A stretch of 25,724 bases of DNA. Origin: a virus. The notes under the pieces were generated by a model. That model had not been told where the DNA came from. It worked only from the letters and a program-made list of their open reading frames with translations, and made no database searches. Both the position numbers and the translations under genes were made by a program. Where the stretch lies: positions 10,035 to 35,758 of the IMG/VR virus record IMGVR_UViG_3300008120_000741; one strand, written 5' to 3'. This document shows, in pieces, positions 1 to 4,986 of the stretch (position 1 is its first letter; the number at the start of each line of letters is the position of its first letter).

Positions 1-135
1 CAGTGGATTGAGTACGAGCTGCCGGGTGTTGAGATCCAGGCCGAACCGGTGTTGGAATCGGTGCAGATTGACGCGCTGGCCAGCAGCCAGGTTATCGCCA
101 TGAGTTCAGAACAGATCGGCGGCTTATCGCCATAG
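1..135 (+). CDS. C-terminal end of an upstream phage gene (5' truncated)
   Basis: Frame 1 is open from the first base of the window to a TAG at 133-135, giving the last 44 residues of a protein whose start lies outside the window. The end reads ...SSEQIGGLSP. It is too short to assign to a family. It runs in the same direction as the lysis and structural genes that follow, so it is probably the last gene of the preceding structural block, but that is inference. The 44 bases after it are A/T-rich and hold only the ribosome binding site (GGAG) of the next gene. Confidence 0.6.
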   Translation, partial: QWIEYELPGVEIQAEPVLESVQIDALASSQVIAMSSEQIGGLSP

Positions 136-179
136 TACAAATACCAATAGATTCTACTGGTTATAAATTGGAGTGAAAA

Positions 180-461
180 ATGGAAAGCGGTTTCTGGACA
201 ACCCTGGGGGCGGCTGTTGCAGGCATTGGTGCTGGTGCTTATGGGATGTACCGCAAGGTACTGGCTGACCTGCGTCACGACAAGGTTGCGACGCTGCACG
301 ACGAGGCCATCGAGCATCTGATTACGAACTTGCGTGAGGAGGTCGAGCGCCTGTCGCAGCGCCTGGCTGCGGTCGAGGAGCAGAACCGCAAGTGCGAGGA
401 GCGCAACGACCAGCTGCACCAAGAGATTATGGAACTGAAGCAGAAGCTGCATGTGACCTGA
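180..461 (+). CDS. Small membrane-anchored coiled-coil protein
   Basis: This 93-residue protein starts at an ATG preceded by GGAG (about 170-173). Residues 5-23 (FWTTLGAAVAGIGAGAYGM) form one N-terminal hydrophobic segment. Residues about 40-90 are a charged, heptad-like coiled coil rich in E, R, Q and L. One N-terminal membrane segment followed by a long coiled coil is a common shape for phage lysis-region and virion-associated membrane proteins, but I do not recognise the family. Its stop TGA (459-461) shares its last base with an ATG that is immediately closed by TGA, and the next gene opens at the GTG two bases on, so the two are probably translationally coupled. The neighbours suggest a role in lysis or membrane remodelling. 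That is inference. Confidence 0.7.
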   Translation: MESGFWTTLGAAVAGIGAGAYGMYRKVLADLRHDKVATLHDEAIEHLITNLREEVERLSQRLAAVEEQNRKCEERNDQLHQEIMELKQKLHVT

Positions 462-462
462 T

Positions 463-1185
463 GTGATCGATCCCGTCACCATTGCCGCTGCGTACAAGGC
501 AGCGACAACGGCCATCGACATGGCCAAGAAAGGGATCGCGCTTTACAAAGAGATCAAGCAGACGGGCGGCGAGGTCGGCGGGATTCTCAAGGATCTGAAG
601 GAACAGTTCCATAAGATCACCAGCCCGACACCGGAGCAAAAGAAGCAGTACAACGAGGAAGTCAAACGTGTGCAGGAGGTGGCCAAGGCCGCGCCTGCTG
701 ATGTGCTGAACACCGTCTGGGACAACCTGGGTCAGTTCGTTGACCAGTACGACATCATGGTCAAGGCGTACATCGCCAGCGAGGTGAACGCCAAAGAGGT
801 GTACCGCGGCGAGATGTCGCTGGCCAGGCGTGCGCTGGAGCGGCTGAAGGTACGGCACCAGCTGGACTCCATGCTGGCTGAGGTGCGCGAGCAGATGGTC
901 TACAACGCGCCGCCAGAACTGGGCGACCTGTGGACACGGTTTGAAAAGATGTGGCAGCAGATCGTACAGGAGCAGAACGCGGCACTGGCTGAGGAAATGA
1001 GAAAGGCGCAGGTAGCGAGATGGCAACGGGTAAGGGCACTGGAGGACCTAAAAGCAAAGGCGGTATGGATTGGGGCAGTGGTGTTCGTTCTGACATGGTT
1101 CAGCGCCCTCCTAATCCTAATCCGTCTGAGCCACACATACCATACTCTCTTCTCGTTACCGTTCTGGTCTTGTGTCTTGTGCTAG
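463..1185 (+). CDS. Lysis-region membrane protein with C-terminal transmembrane segment
   Basis: This is a 240-residue protein. The start must be GTG at 463, because the ATG at 461 is followed at once by TGA. The body (residues about 10-190) is helical and charged, with long amphipathic stretches. Residues about 200-220 (AVWIGAVVFVLTWFSALLIL) form a clear membrane helix, followed by a short tail rich in aromatic residues and cysteine. Proteins beginning MIDP, with a soluble helical body and a C-terminal membrane helix, occur in lysis regions of environmental podoviruses; the match here is from memory and approximate. The last 166 bases also encode the N-terminus of the next gene in another frame, so the membrane segment lies in dual-coding DNA. 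A holin-like or holin-regulating role is possible but not shown. Confidence 0.65.
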   Translation: MIDPVTIAAAYKAATTAIDMAKKGIALYKEIKQTGGEVGGILKDLKEQFHKITSPTPEQKKQYNEEVKRVQEVAKAAPADVLNTVWDNLGQFVDQYDIMVKAYIASEVNAKEVYRGEMSLARRALERLKVRHQLDSMLAEVREQMVYNAPPELGDLWTRFEKMWQQIVQEQNAALAEEMRKAQVARWQRVRALEDLKAKAVWIGAVVFVLTWFSALLILIRLSHTYHTLFSLPFWSCVLC

Positions 1186-1349
1186 TCATAGTCCTGCCGG
1201 TAATGGGCGTCATGTATATGGACATGAACAACGCCATGTGGGAAGCCAAGTACCAGATACAAAAAATGAAGGAATTGCGGCTTAAGGTTTTGAAGGAGCT
1301 AAAAGATGTTGACCAAAGACCACCTACGAAAGATGTTGGGGAAGAATGA
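1020..1349 (+). CDS. Single-pass membrane protein with Gly/Pro-rich N-terminus
   Basis: This 109-residue protein overlaps the preceding gene by 166 bases in a different frame and the endolysin gene by 44 bases. Residues 1-40 are glycine, lysine and proline rich (for example PPNPNPSEPH). Residues about 44-64 (LLVTVLVLCLVLVIVLPVMG) form a strong membrane helix. Residues 70-105 are a charged helix likely to be a coiled coil. The strong hydrophobic segment beyond the end of the overlap and the endolysin gene starting inside its 3' end support it being real. The ribosome binding site is weak (AGGT at about 1010), so translation may depend on ribosomes already on the overlapping gene. The shape would fit a holin or antiholin component, or a small virion membrane protein. 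No function is proven. Confidence 0.6.
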   Translation: MATGKGTGGPKSKGGMDWGSGVRSDMVQRPPNPNPSEPHIPYSLLVTVLVLCLVLVIVLPVMGVMYMDMNNAMWEAKYQIQKMKELRLKVLKELKDVDQRPPTKDVGEE

Positions 1350-1932
1350 ATACTTGGATCACTGGTATGAGCCTCTTCATATTCTTCTGCCTGAGTATGA
1401 CATTAACACTATTCCACGTGTGGCTGCGTTTATGGCGCAGAGCGCCCATGAATCAGGTAATTACACAGCATATGAAGAAAATCTTAAGTACTCTGCTGCT
1501 GGTTTGCGCCGCACTTTTGGTAAGTATTTCCCTACTGATGAGCTTGCTAAACAATATGCTAGCCGCCCGAACCGTCAGGAAGCAATCGCAAATCGAGTCT
1601 ACGCCAACCGCTATGGCAATGGGGACGAGGCCAGTGGTGATGGGTATCGCTACCGTGGGCGCGGGATTTTCCAGCTGACTTTTTATGACAACTATAAAGC
1701 GTTCGGCGACAGTCTTGATCCTCGCTTAACTGCCGCAGAAGTCAGTGAGTATATGGGTACGTTTGAAGGGGCGGTGCAGTCTGCTTGCTGGTTCTGGGAA
1801 GTTAAGAACTTGAACAAGTATGCTGACAAGGGCGACATCAAAGGCATGACCAGAATTGTTAACGGAGGCTACAATGGTTTGGCAGATCGCGAGAAACATT
1901 ACACTGAGTTTCTTCATATTCTTGGTGGTTAG
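1306..1932 (+). CDS. Endolysin, GH19 chitinase-like muramidase
   Basis: This 208-residue soluble enzyme is expected to cut peptidoglycan glycan strands at lysis. It starts at ATG 1306 after a good ribosome binding site (AAGGAG, about 1293-1298). Family features are visible in order: AFMAQSAHESGNY at residues 41-53, with Glu49 in the place of the GH19 general acid and further glutamates at 57-58; then the substrate-cleft motif RGRGIFQLT at 117-125; and near the C-terminus the RIVNGGYNG stretch typical of phage GH19 lysins. Length is normal for a single-domain phage lysin. There is no signal peptide, so access to the wall would need a holin. The 5' end overlaps the preceding membrane protein gene and the 3' end overlaps the lipoprotein gene. 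Codon use is A/T-richer than at 463-1020. Confidence 0.9.
   Translation: MLTKDHLRKMLGKNEYLDHWYEPLHILLPEYDINTIPRVAAFMAQSAHESGNYTAYEENLKYSAAGLRRTFGKYFPTDELAKQYASRPNRQEAIANRVYANRYGNGDEASGDGYRYRGRGIFQLTFYDNYKAFGDSLDPRLTAAEVSEYMGTFEGAVQSACWFWEVKNLNKYADKGDIKGMTRIVNGGYNGLADREKHYTEFLHILGG
1864..1868 (+). promoter_or_regulatory. Ribosome binding site that fixes the lipoprotein start
   Basis: GGAGG lies inside the endolysin coding sequence, five bases before ATG 1874. It makes 1874 a much better start than the in-frame TTG at 1856. Confidence 0.65.
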
Positions 1933-2137
1933 TGGGTGCGAACGGTTTCGGTACCCTTGTCAGGACCCGGAGAACTGGGAAAAGAAAGAGTGCAAGAGGC
2001 CGTATTGTTCAGCGACAGGAACTTGCCCAGATCAGTTGACTAAACCTGAAGACGCAAAGGTGGAACCCTATGAACCCGCTAAAGTTGATAAGCCAGTTTC
2101 TTGCACTGACGCAGGAGCAACACGATGCAGTAATTAA
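1874..2137 (+). CDS. Cysteine-rich lysis-region lipoprotein
   Basis: This 87-residue protein is encoded partly inside the endolysin gene in another frame (59 base overlap). ATG 1874 follows GGAGG. Residues 7-21 are a basic-then-hydrophobic signal sequence ending in the lipobox VSGC, so Cys22 should be lipidated. The mature part holds six more cysteines (29, 40, 45, 51, 77, 85), with the motif RYPCQDPENWEKKEC. That motif recurs, as I recall it, in small proteins of the lysis cassettes of freshwater and marine podoviruses. It is probably anchored in the inner or outer membrane facing the periplasm. It could be an additional outer-membrane spanin-type component, but the window already has a classical nested pair at 2708-3178, so another role is equally likely. 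Confidence 0.65.
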   Translation: MVWQIARNITLSFFIFLVVSGCERFRYPCQDPENWEKKECKRPYCSATGTCPDQLTKPEDAKVEPYEPAKVDKPVSCTDAGATRCSN

Positions 2138-2537
2138 GTTTTGTATCGCTCTGACGTTCTGTATGACTGTGGTCATCATGGTCGGCGTCAGTCTATACTC
2201 GGTAGTGTTCGTGACACAGCCAATGAATGGCATGGCTCCGGCGGATAAGCAGTTCTTTTTGATTCTGTCTGACATGTCTAAATACATACTGGGCAGTCTA
2301 GCTACACTACTGGCTGTAAAAGGCAAAGACGCGCTGCCGCAGTTTGTGCCACCCGGACTGTCAACCAAAGAAGAACGGGACGACAAACCGGCAGCGCCTG
2401 CTCCAGCGGCTAAGCGCACGGAACCAAAGCTCGACCCCATCAGCACCCCTGCACCAGTATCATCTGCACCACCTGTAGAACTTGGCTTCAAGGGTAAACC
2501 AGCCTTGCCGCCAGCTAACCACCCTGAAATTGACTAG
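2070..2537 (+). CDS. Holin candidate with Pro/Ala-rich C-terminal tail
   Basis: This 155-residue membrane protein starts at ATG 2070 behind AAGGTGG (about 2057-2063) and overlaps the lipoprotein gene by 68 bases. Residues about 21-48 (from IKFCIALTFCMTVVIMVG) are a long hydrophobic helix. A second weaker hydrophobic segment lies at about 69-85 (MSKYILGSLATLLAVKG). Residues 95-155 are a disordered tail rich in proline, alanine and lysine, likely cytoplasmic. Two membrane segments, small size, a polar C-terminus and position between endolysin and spanins fit a holin that would permeabilise the inner membrane for the endolysin. I do not recognise a named holin family. The other membrane proteins upstream (463, 1020) are alternative holin candidates. 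Confidence 0.55.
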   Translation: MNPLKLISQFLALTQEQHDAVIKFCIALTFCMTVVIMVGVSLYSVVFVTQPMNGMAPADKQFFLILSDMSKYILGSLATLLAVKGKDALPQFVPPGLSTKEERDDKPAAPAPAAKRTEPKLDPISTPAPVSSAPPVELGFKGKPALPPANHPEID

Positions 2538-2542
2538 GAGGT
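2536..2542 (+). promoter_or_regulatory. Strong ribosome binding site before the 54-residue exported protein
   Basis: AGGAGGT lies four bases before ATG 2547. It is one of the best Shine-Dalgarno matches in the window and supports the small gene that follows, rather than the overlapping frame that opens at ATG 2543. Confidence 0.6.
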
Positions 2543-2546
2543 ATGT

Positions 2547-2711
2547 ATGAAAAAGCTAATGTTGGCTCTGGCGTTTGTGCCGATGGTATCCTTCGCCGGC
2601 GGCGAGATGAAGAAGGTGTGCGACACCGACCCCAAGACCAAGAAGGAAGTGTGCAAGACGGTCAAGGTCCACAAGAAGCTGGAAGGCACCGCGATTCCGC
2701 CCAAAAAATGA
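2547..2711 (+). CDS. Small exported protein (54 aa)
   Basis: ATG 2547 follows AGGAGGT, and the frame runs to TGA at 2709-2711. The product begins MKKLMLALAFVPMVSFAGG, a textbook signal peptide: two lysines, a hydrophobic core, and AxA-like VSFA before GG for signal peptidase I cleavage. The mature part of about 37 residues is lysine-rich with two cysteines, in the motif KKVCDTDPKTKKEVCKT, suggesting a periplasmic disulphide-bonded micro-protein. It ends in the ATGA that starts the inner spanin gene, so the two are coupled. The competing frame from ATG 2543 would give the spanin a nonsensical arginine-rich N-terminus. No family is recognised. A role in the lysis pathway is inferred only from position. 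Confidence 0.75.
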   Translation: MKKLMLALAFVPMVSFAGGEMKKVCDTDPKTKKEVCKTVKVHKKLEGTAIPPKK

Positions 2712-3178
2712 ACCCCTACTTTCTTCTAGGCGCAGTTCTCGCCGTCGGCATCGCCGGCGGTGTTGGCTATTGGAAAGGCGACGAGGCAGGGCAAGCCCAT
2801 GTCCAGCAGTTGTGGGATAAGGACAAGGCCCGTCTTGCTGAGGAATACGCCAAAAACCTTCAGGAGCAACGGGAGAAGGAACGCGAAGCGCAGTCCGTTG
2901 CTGACAAAACACGGGAGCAAAAAGATCGTGAGATACGTGAAGCTAATGCTCGTAGCGCCGCTCTTCTTAACAGCCTGCGCGACCGCCCCGAGCGCCCCAA
3001 GGACGGTGGAGTGTCCAAGGATTCCGGAACTTGTAGTGCAGCCTCCGGAGCGCAGCTGGCAAAAGGAGATGGAGAGTTTCTTGCAAGGTACAGTGCCGAC
3101 GCCGACCGACTCCAAAAAGAACTCAACCACTGCGTCGCCCAGTACAACCAAATAAAAAAGTTGCTTAATAAGGAGTAG
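2708..3178 (+). CDS. Inner-membrane spanin (Rz-like)
   Basis: This 156-residue protein starts at ATG 2708, overlapping the TGA of the exported micro-protein. Residues 4-21 (YFLLGAVLAVGIAGGVGY) are an N-terminal membrane anchor. Residues about 30-95 form a long charged coiled coil with repeated K, E, R, Q and A. The rest is periplasmic, with several cysteines (CSAAS, HCVAQ). This is the classical i-spanin layout: it would pair across the periplasm with the lipoprotein nested in its own gene to fuse inner and outer membranes after the wall is cut. The same frame is open upstream to ATG 2543, but that longer start is rejected because it would run through the micro-protein coding region and bury the membrane anchor. 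Confidence 0.8.
   Translation: MNPYFLLGAVLAVGIAGGVGYWKGDEAGQAHVQQLWDKDKARLAEEYAKNLQEQREKEREAQSVADKTREQKDREIREANARSAALLNSLRDRPERPKDGGVSKDSGTCSAASGAQLAKGDGEFLARYSADADRLQKELNHCVAQYNQIKKLLNKE
2928..3155 (+). CDS. Outer-membrane spanin lipoprotein (Rz1-like), nested in the i-spanin gene
   Basis: This 75-residue protein lies entirely inside the Rz-like gene in another frame. GTG 2928 follows GGGAG (2913-2917); ATG 2946 would be a shorter alternative but leaves little of the signal sequence. Residues 1-17 (MRYVKLMLVAPLFLTAC) are a lipoprotein signal with lipobox LTAC, so Cys17 should be lipidated. The mature part of about 58 residues contains prolines and the stretch ECPRIPELVVQPP, a typical feature of Rz1-like proteins. 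Complete nesting of the o-spanin in the i-spanin gene is a known arrangement, as in phage lambda Rz/Rz1, which strengthens both calls. Confidence 0.8.
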   Translation: MRYVKLMLVAPLFLTACATAPSAPRTVECPRIPELVVQPPERSWQKEMESFLQGTVPTPTDSKKNSTTASPSTTK

Positions 3179-3196
3179 CGTGGTATATATCGAAGC

Positions 3197-3691
3197 ATGA
3201 ATATACATGAACTTCAGCAACTCCTACGGTATTGCCCAGAAACAGGACATCTGTATTGGGTAGCAAAAGGGAAAGGGAAGATAAAAAAAGCCCCTGCTGG
3301 TACTTTGCTTCATAGTGGCTACAGAGGGGTTTTAATCAACGGTAGGCGGTTCCAAGCCCATAGAATTGCATGGGTGCTACACCACGGTGTTTGGCCCTTA
3401 GAGCAGATAGACCATATTAACGGAGATAAAACAGACAACAGAATAGATAATTTGCGTGAAGCTACTAACGCACAAAATGGGAAAAATCTACCTAAGTCTC
3501 GTCGTAACAAATCTGGTGTTGTTGGGGTGTCTTTTGATATAGCAAATAGAAAATGGCGGGCTAGTATAAAAGTTAACCACAAGCAAATAAACTTAGGGAG
3601 ATTTACTAGGTTTGAAGACGCAGTAGTTGCTAGAAAAGAAGCAGAACAAAAATACTTTGGAGAATGGGCTAGAGATGAAAATCGCCGTTAA
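3197..3691 (+). CDS. HNH-AP2 homing-type endonuclease
   Basis: This 164-residue protein has two recognisable parts. The HNH nuclease core lies at about residues 50-95: His55, then QIDHINGDKTDNRIDNLREA with Asp72-His73, Asn75, Asn81 and Asn85. An AP2-type DNA-binding domain lies at about 104-157 (GVVGVSFDIANRKWRASI, then LGRFTRFEDAVVARKEAE and KYFGEWA). This pairing is typical of free-standing homing endonucleases in phage genomes. The gene is A/T-richer than its neighbours (about 42% G+C over four sampled 60-base lines). It has no good ribosome binding site (AAGGAG at about 3169 is over 20 bases away), and its last 17 bases overlap the glycosyltransferase start. It probably arrived as a mobile gene. 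Confidence 0.88.
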   Translation: MNIHELQQLLRYCPETGHLYWVAKGKGKIKKAPAGTLLHSGYRGVLINGRRFQAHRIAWVLHHGVWPLEQIDHINGDKTDNRIDNLREATNAQNGKNLPKSRRNKSGVVGVSFDIANRKWRASIKVNHKQINLGRFTRFEDAVVARKEAEQKYFGEWARDENRR

Positions 3692-4196
3692 TGCTATTTC
3701 AAAAAATGAAGAACAGTTTGTTGACCGGTTCTGCGCGTCTGCTGCAGATGCCGACTTAATTTTAATCGCTGACACTGGCTCTACTGACGGCACGGTTGCT
3801 CGCGCACGACGCCATCCTAAAACTGTTGTTCATGAGATTTGTATATCGCCGTGGCGGTTTGACCTAGCAAGAAACGCCGCTATTGCTCTTTTACCAAAAG
3901 ATATCGATATAGTGATTAGTCTTGATCTGGATGAAGTATTGGAACTCGGATGGCGACAGGAAATTGAGCGGGTGTGGAAAGAGAATACTACCCGGCTTCG
4001 ATACAAGTTTGATTGGGGTTGTGGTATTAGTTTCTTTTACGAAAAAATATTTTCTAGGCATGGGTATCGATTCCATCACCCGGTCCATGAATACCCGCGC
4101 CCGGATGGTCGCATAGAGGAAGTTTACGCCTGCGCCTCGCCGTCAAGGAAGACCCCCACTGCCCGCGCAACGCCTTCTATTTCGCTCGGGAACTGA
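3675..4196 (+). CDS. Glycosyltransferase family 2 domain, truncated by frameshift
   Basis: This is a 173-residue open frame from ATG 3675. Residues 1-150 are a GT-A fold glycosyltransferase: N-terminal MKIAVNAISKNEE, nucleotide-sugar motif LILIADTGSTDGT, and the acidic DLDE (in VISLDLDEVLE) in place of the metal-binding DxD. It would transfer a sugar to host surface or phage components. After EEVYA (codons to 4130) the frame turns into low-complexity serine, threonine and proline and stops at 4194-4196. The family's normal continuation appears in the frame one base back from about 4130. The start follows GGAG at 3659-3662 and lies inside the HNH gene. The 5' part to about 4080 is A/T-richer (35-45% G+C in sampled lines) than what follows (about 60%). 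Confidence 0.7.
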   Translation: MKIAVNAISKNEEQFVDRFCASAADADLILIADTGSTDGTVARARRHPKTVVHEICISPWRFDLARNAAIALLPKDIDIVISLDLDEVLELGWRQEIERVWKENTTRLRYKFDWGCGISFFYEKIFSRHGYRFHHPVHEYPRPDGRIEEVYACASPSRKTPTARATPSISLGN

Positions 4197-4288
4197 CGTT
4201 CTACTCCAAGTGGGGCGAGGCCGCTGTAGCCCTTCTGAAGTACCTAGACAACCCCAAGGCCGACTGGCCGAACGAGCGGTGCTACGCC

Positions 4289-4714
4289 ATGCGCTTACTG
4301 GGGAAAGCTTATGACGCCCTGCAGCAGCCGGCAGAAGCGCTGGAATGGTACAAACAAGCTTGCGCCGAAGCCCCGAACACCCGTGAGCCGTGGCACGACC
4401 TCGCTTTGGCTTACCACAACCGTCAGGACTGGGGTGGGTGTCTGACAGCAGCTGCCAAGGGTTTGACGATAGAGAATAAGCAACTGGTCTACACCTGCGA
4501 CCCTCGGGTATGGGAAGAGCCTTTGTACGACCTTGCATCGATCGCAGCGTGGCATCTAGACCTCAAAGAAGAGGCTCTTGCTTATTGCGAAACAGCCGCT
4601 AAAATGGCTCCGAATGACGGGCGGATCGCCGCCAACCTATTGAAAATGAAGGCGGAGATGGAGCAATGCCAGAACTCAGAACAGACCGAACCGAACGAAC
4701 TCTTAGCCACATAG
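4289..4714 (+). CDS. TPR-repeat half of the glycosyltransferase gene
   Basis: ATG 4289 opens a 141-residue frame with tetratricopeptide-like helix pairs: ALEWYKQACAEAPNTREPWH at about residues 18-37, a second pair around ALAYHNRQDWGGC, and a third at EEALAYCETAAKMAPND. The same frame is open back to 4091 and there encodes the expected upstream residues (LRLAVKEDPHCPRN, then FYFARELTFY) with no start codon or ribosome binding site before ATG 4289. This is therefore most likely the C-terminal part of a fused GT2-TPR protein (a known phage and bacterial architecture) separated from its catalytic half by the deletion near 4130. If translated alone it would be a small TPR protein without its first repeat. 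Its 3' end overlaps the next gene by 49 bases. Confidence 0.6.
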   Translation: MRLLGKAYDALQQPAEALEWYKQACAEAPNTREPWHDLALAYHNRQDWGGCLTAAAKGLTIENKQLVYTCDPRVWEEPLYDLASIAAWHLDLKEEALAYCETAAKMAPNDGRIAANLLKMKAEMEQCQNSEQTEPNELLAT

Positions 4715-4977
4715 AGGCGCAATTGGACGAAGCCCTTGCAGATTTGAAAATTCTCAAAGGAGCATTTCCAGAAGATGAGTTTGGGAATGTGGATACCCTT
4801 GGGCATCGCCGGTATCACGATGAGATGATTGCTGCAGCTAAAGCCCAGACTGAGTTCTGGACAAAGTTGCGACAAGAGCTTATTCGCAAGGGCATCATCT
4901 GGGGGTTGATCGCTGCGCTCGGATTGATGGTGCTTGGCTTCTCAGTCAAGACCGGTCTTACTTGGGGTGGTAAATAA
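4666..4977 (+). CDS. Small C-terminally anchored membrane protein
   Basis: This 103-residue protein starts at ATG 4666 with GGAG at 4654-4657, and overlaps the TPR frame by 49 bases. Residues 1-75 are a charged helical region (for example LDEALADLKILKGAFPEDEF and YHDEMIAAAKAQ). Residues about 80-97 (GIIWGLIAALGLMVLGFS) are a single membrane helix, and the end VKTGLTWGGK is short and basic. The family is not recognised. The gene sits directly before the main structural protein and is probably co-transcribed with it. A virion-associated or lysis-related membrane role is possible. Confidence 0.65.
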   Translation: MPELRTDRTERTLSHIEAQLDEALADLKILKGAFPEDEFGNVDTLGHRRYHDEMIAAAKAQTEFWTKLRQELIRKGIIWGLIAALGLMVLGFSVKTGLTWGGK

Positions 4978-4986
4978 GGAGTAGTC

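Larger units (their letters stand above)
3675..4714 (+). pseudogene. Composite GT2-TPR gene broken by an out-of-frame internal deletion near 4130
   Basis: The two frames above are consecutive parts of one protein: catalytic GT2 residues to EEVYA (codon 4128-4130), then RLAVKEDPHCPRN from 4133 in the frame one base back. The two pieces total about 346 residues. From my memory of the family, roughly 20 residues that normally join these blocks are missing, so the lesion looks like a deletion whose length is not a multiple of three, rather than a simple one-base slip. No convincing slippery heptamer lies at the junction. The gene may be dead, or the GT2 part may still act alone. Confidence 0.6.

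Noticed and set aside
2543-2707. Long N-terminal extension of the i-spanin frame from ATG 2543
   Set aside because: It gives an arginine-rich tail upstream of a clean membrane anchor and covers a better-supported micro-protein with strong ribosome binding site and signal peptide.
4148-4162. Programmed -1 frameshift at the C-run in the glycosyltransferase gene
   Set aside because: The family-like residues of the second frame already begin before the C-run (from about 4133), and the run does not form a standard X-XXY-YYZ heptamer in the upstream frame.
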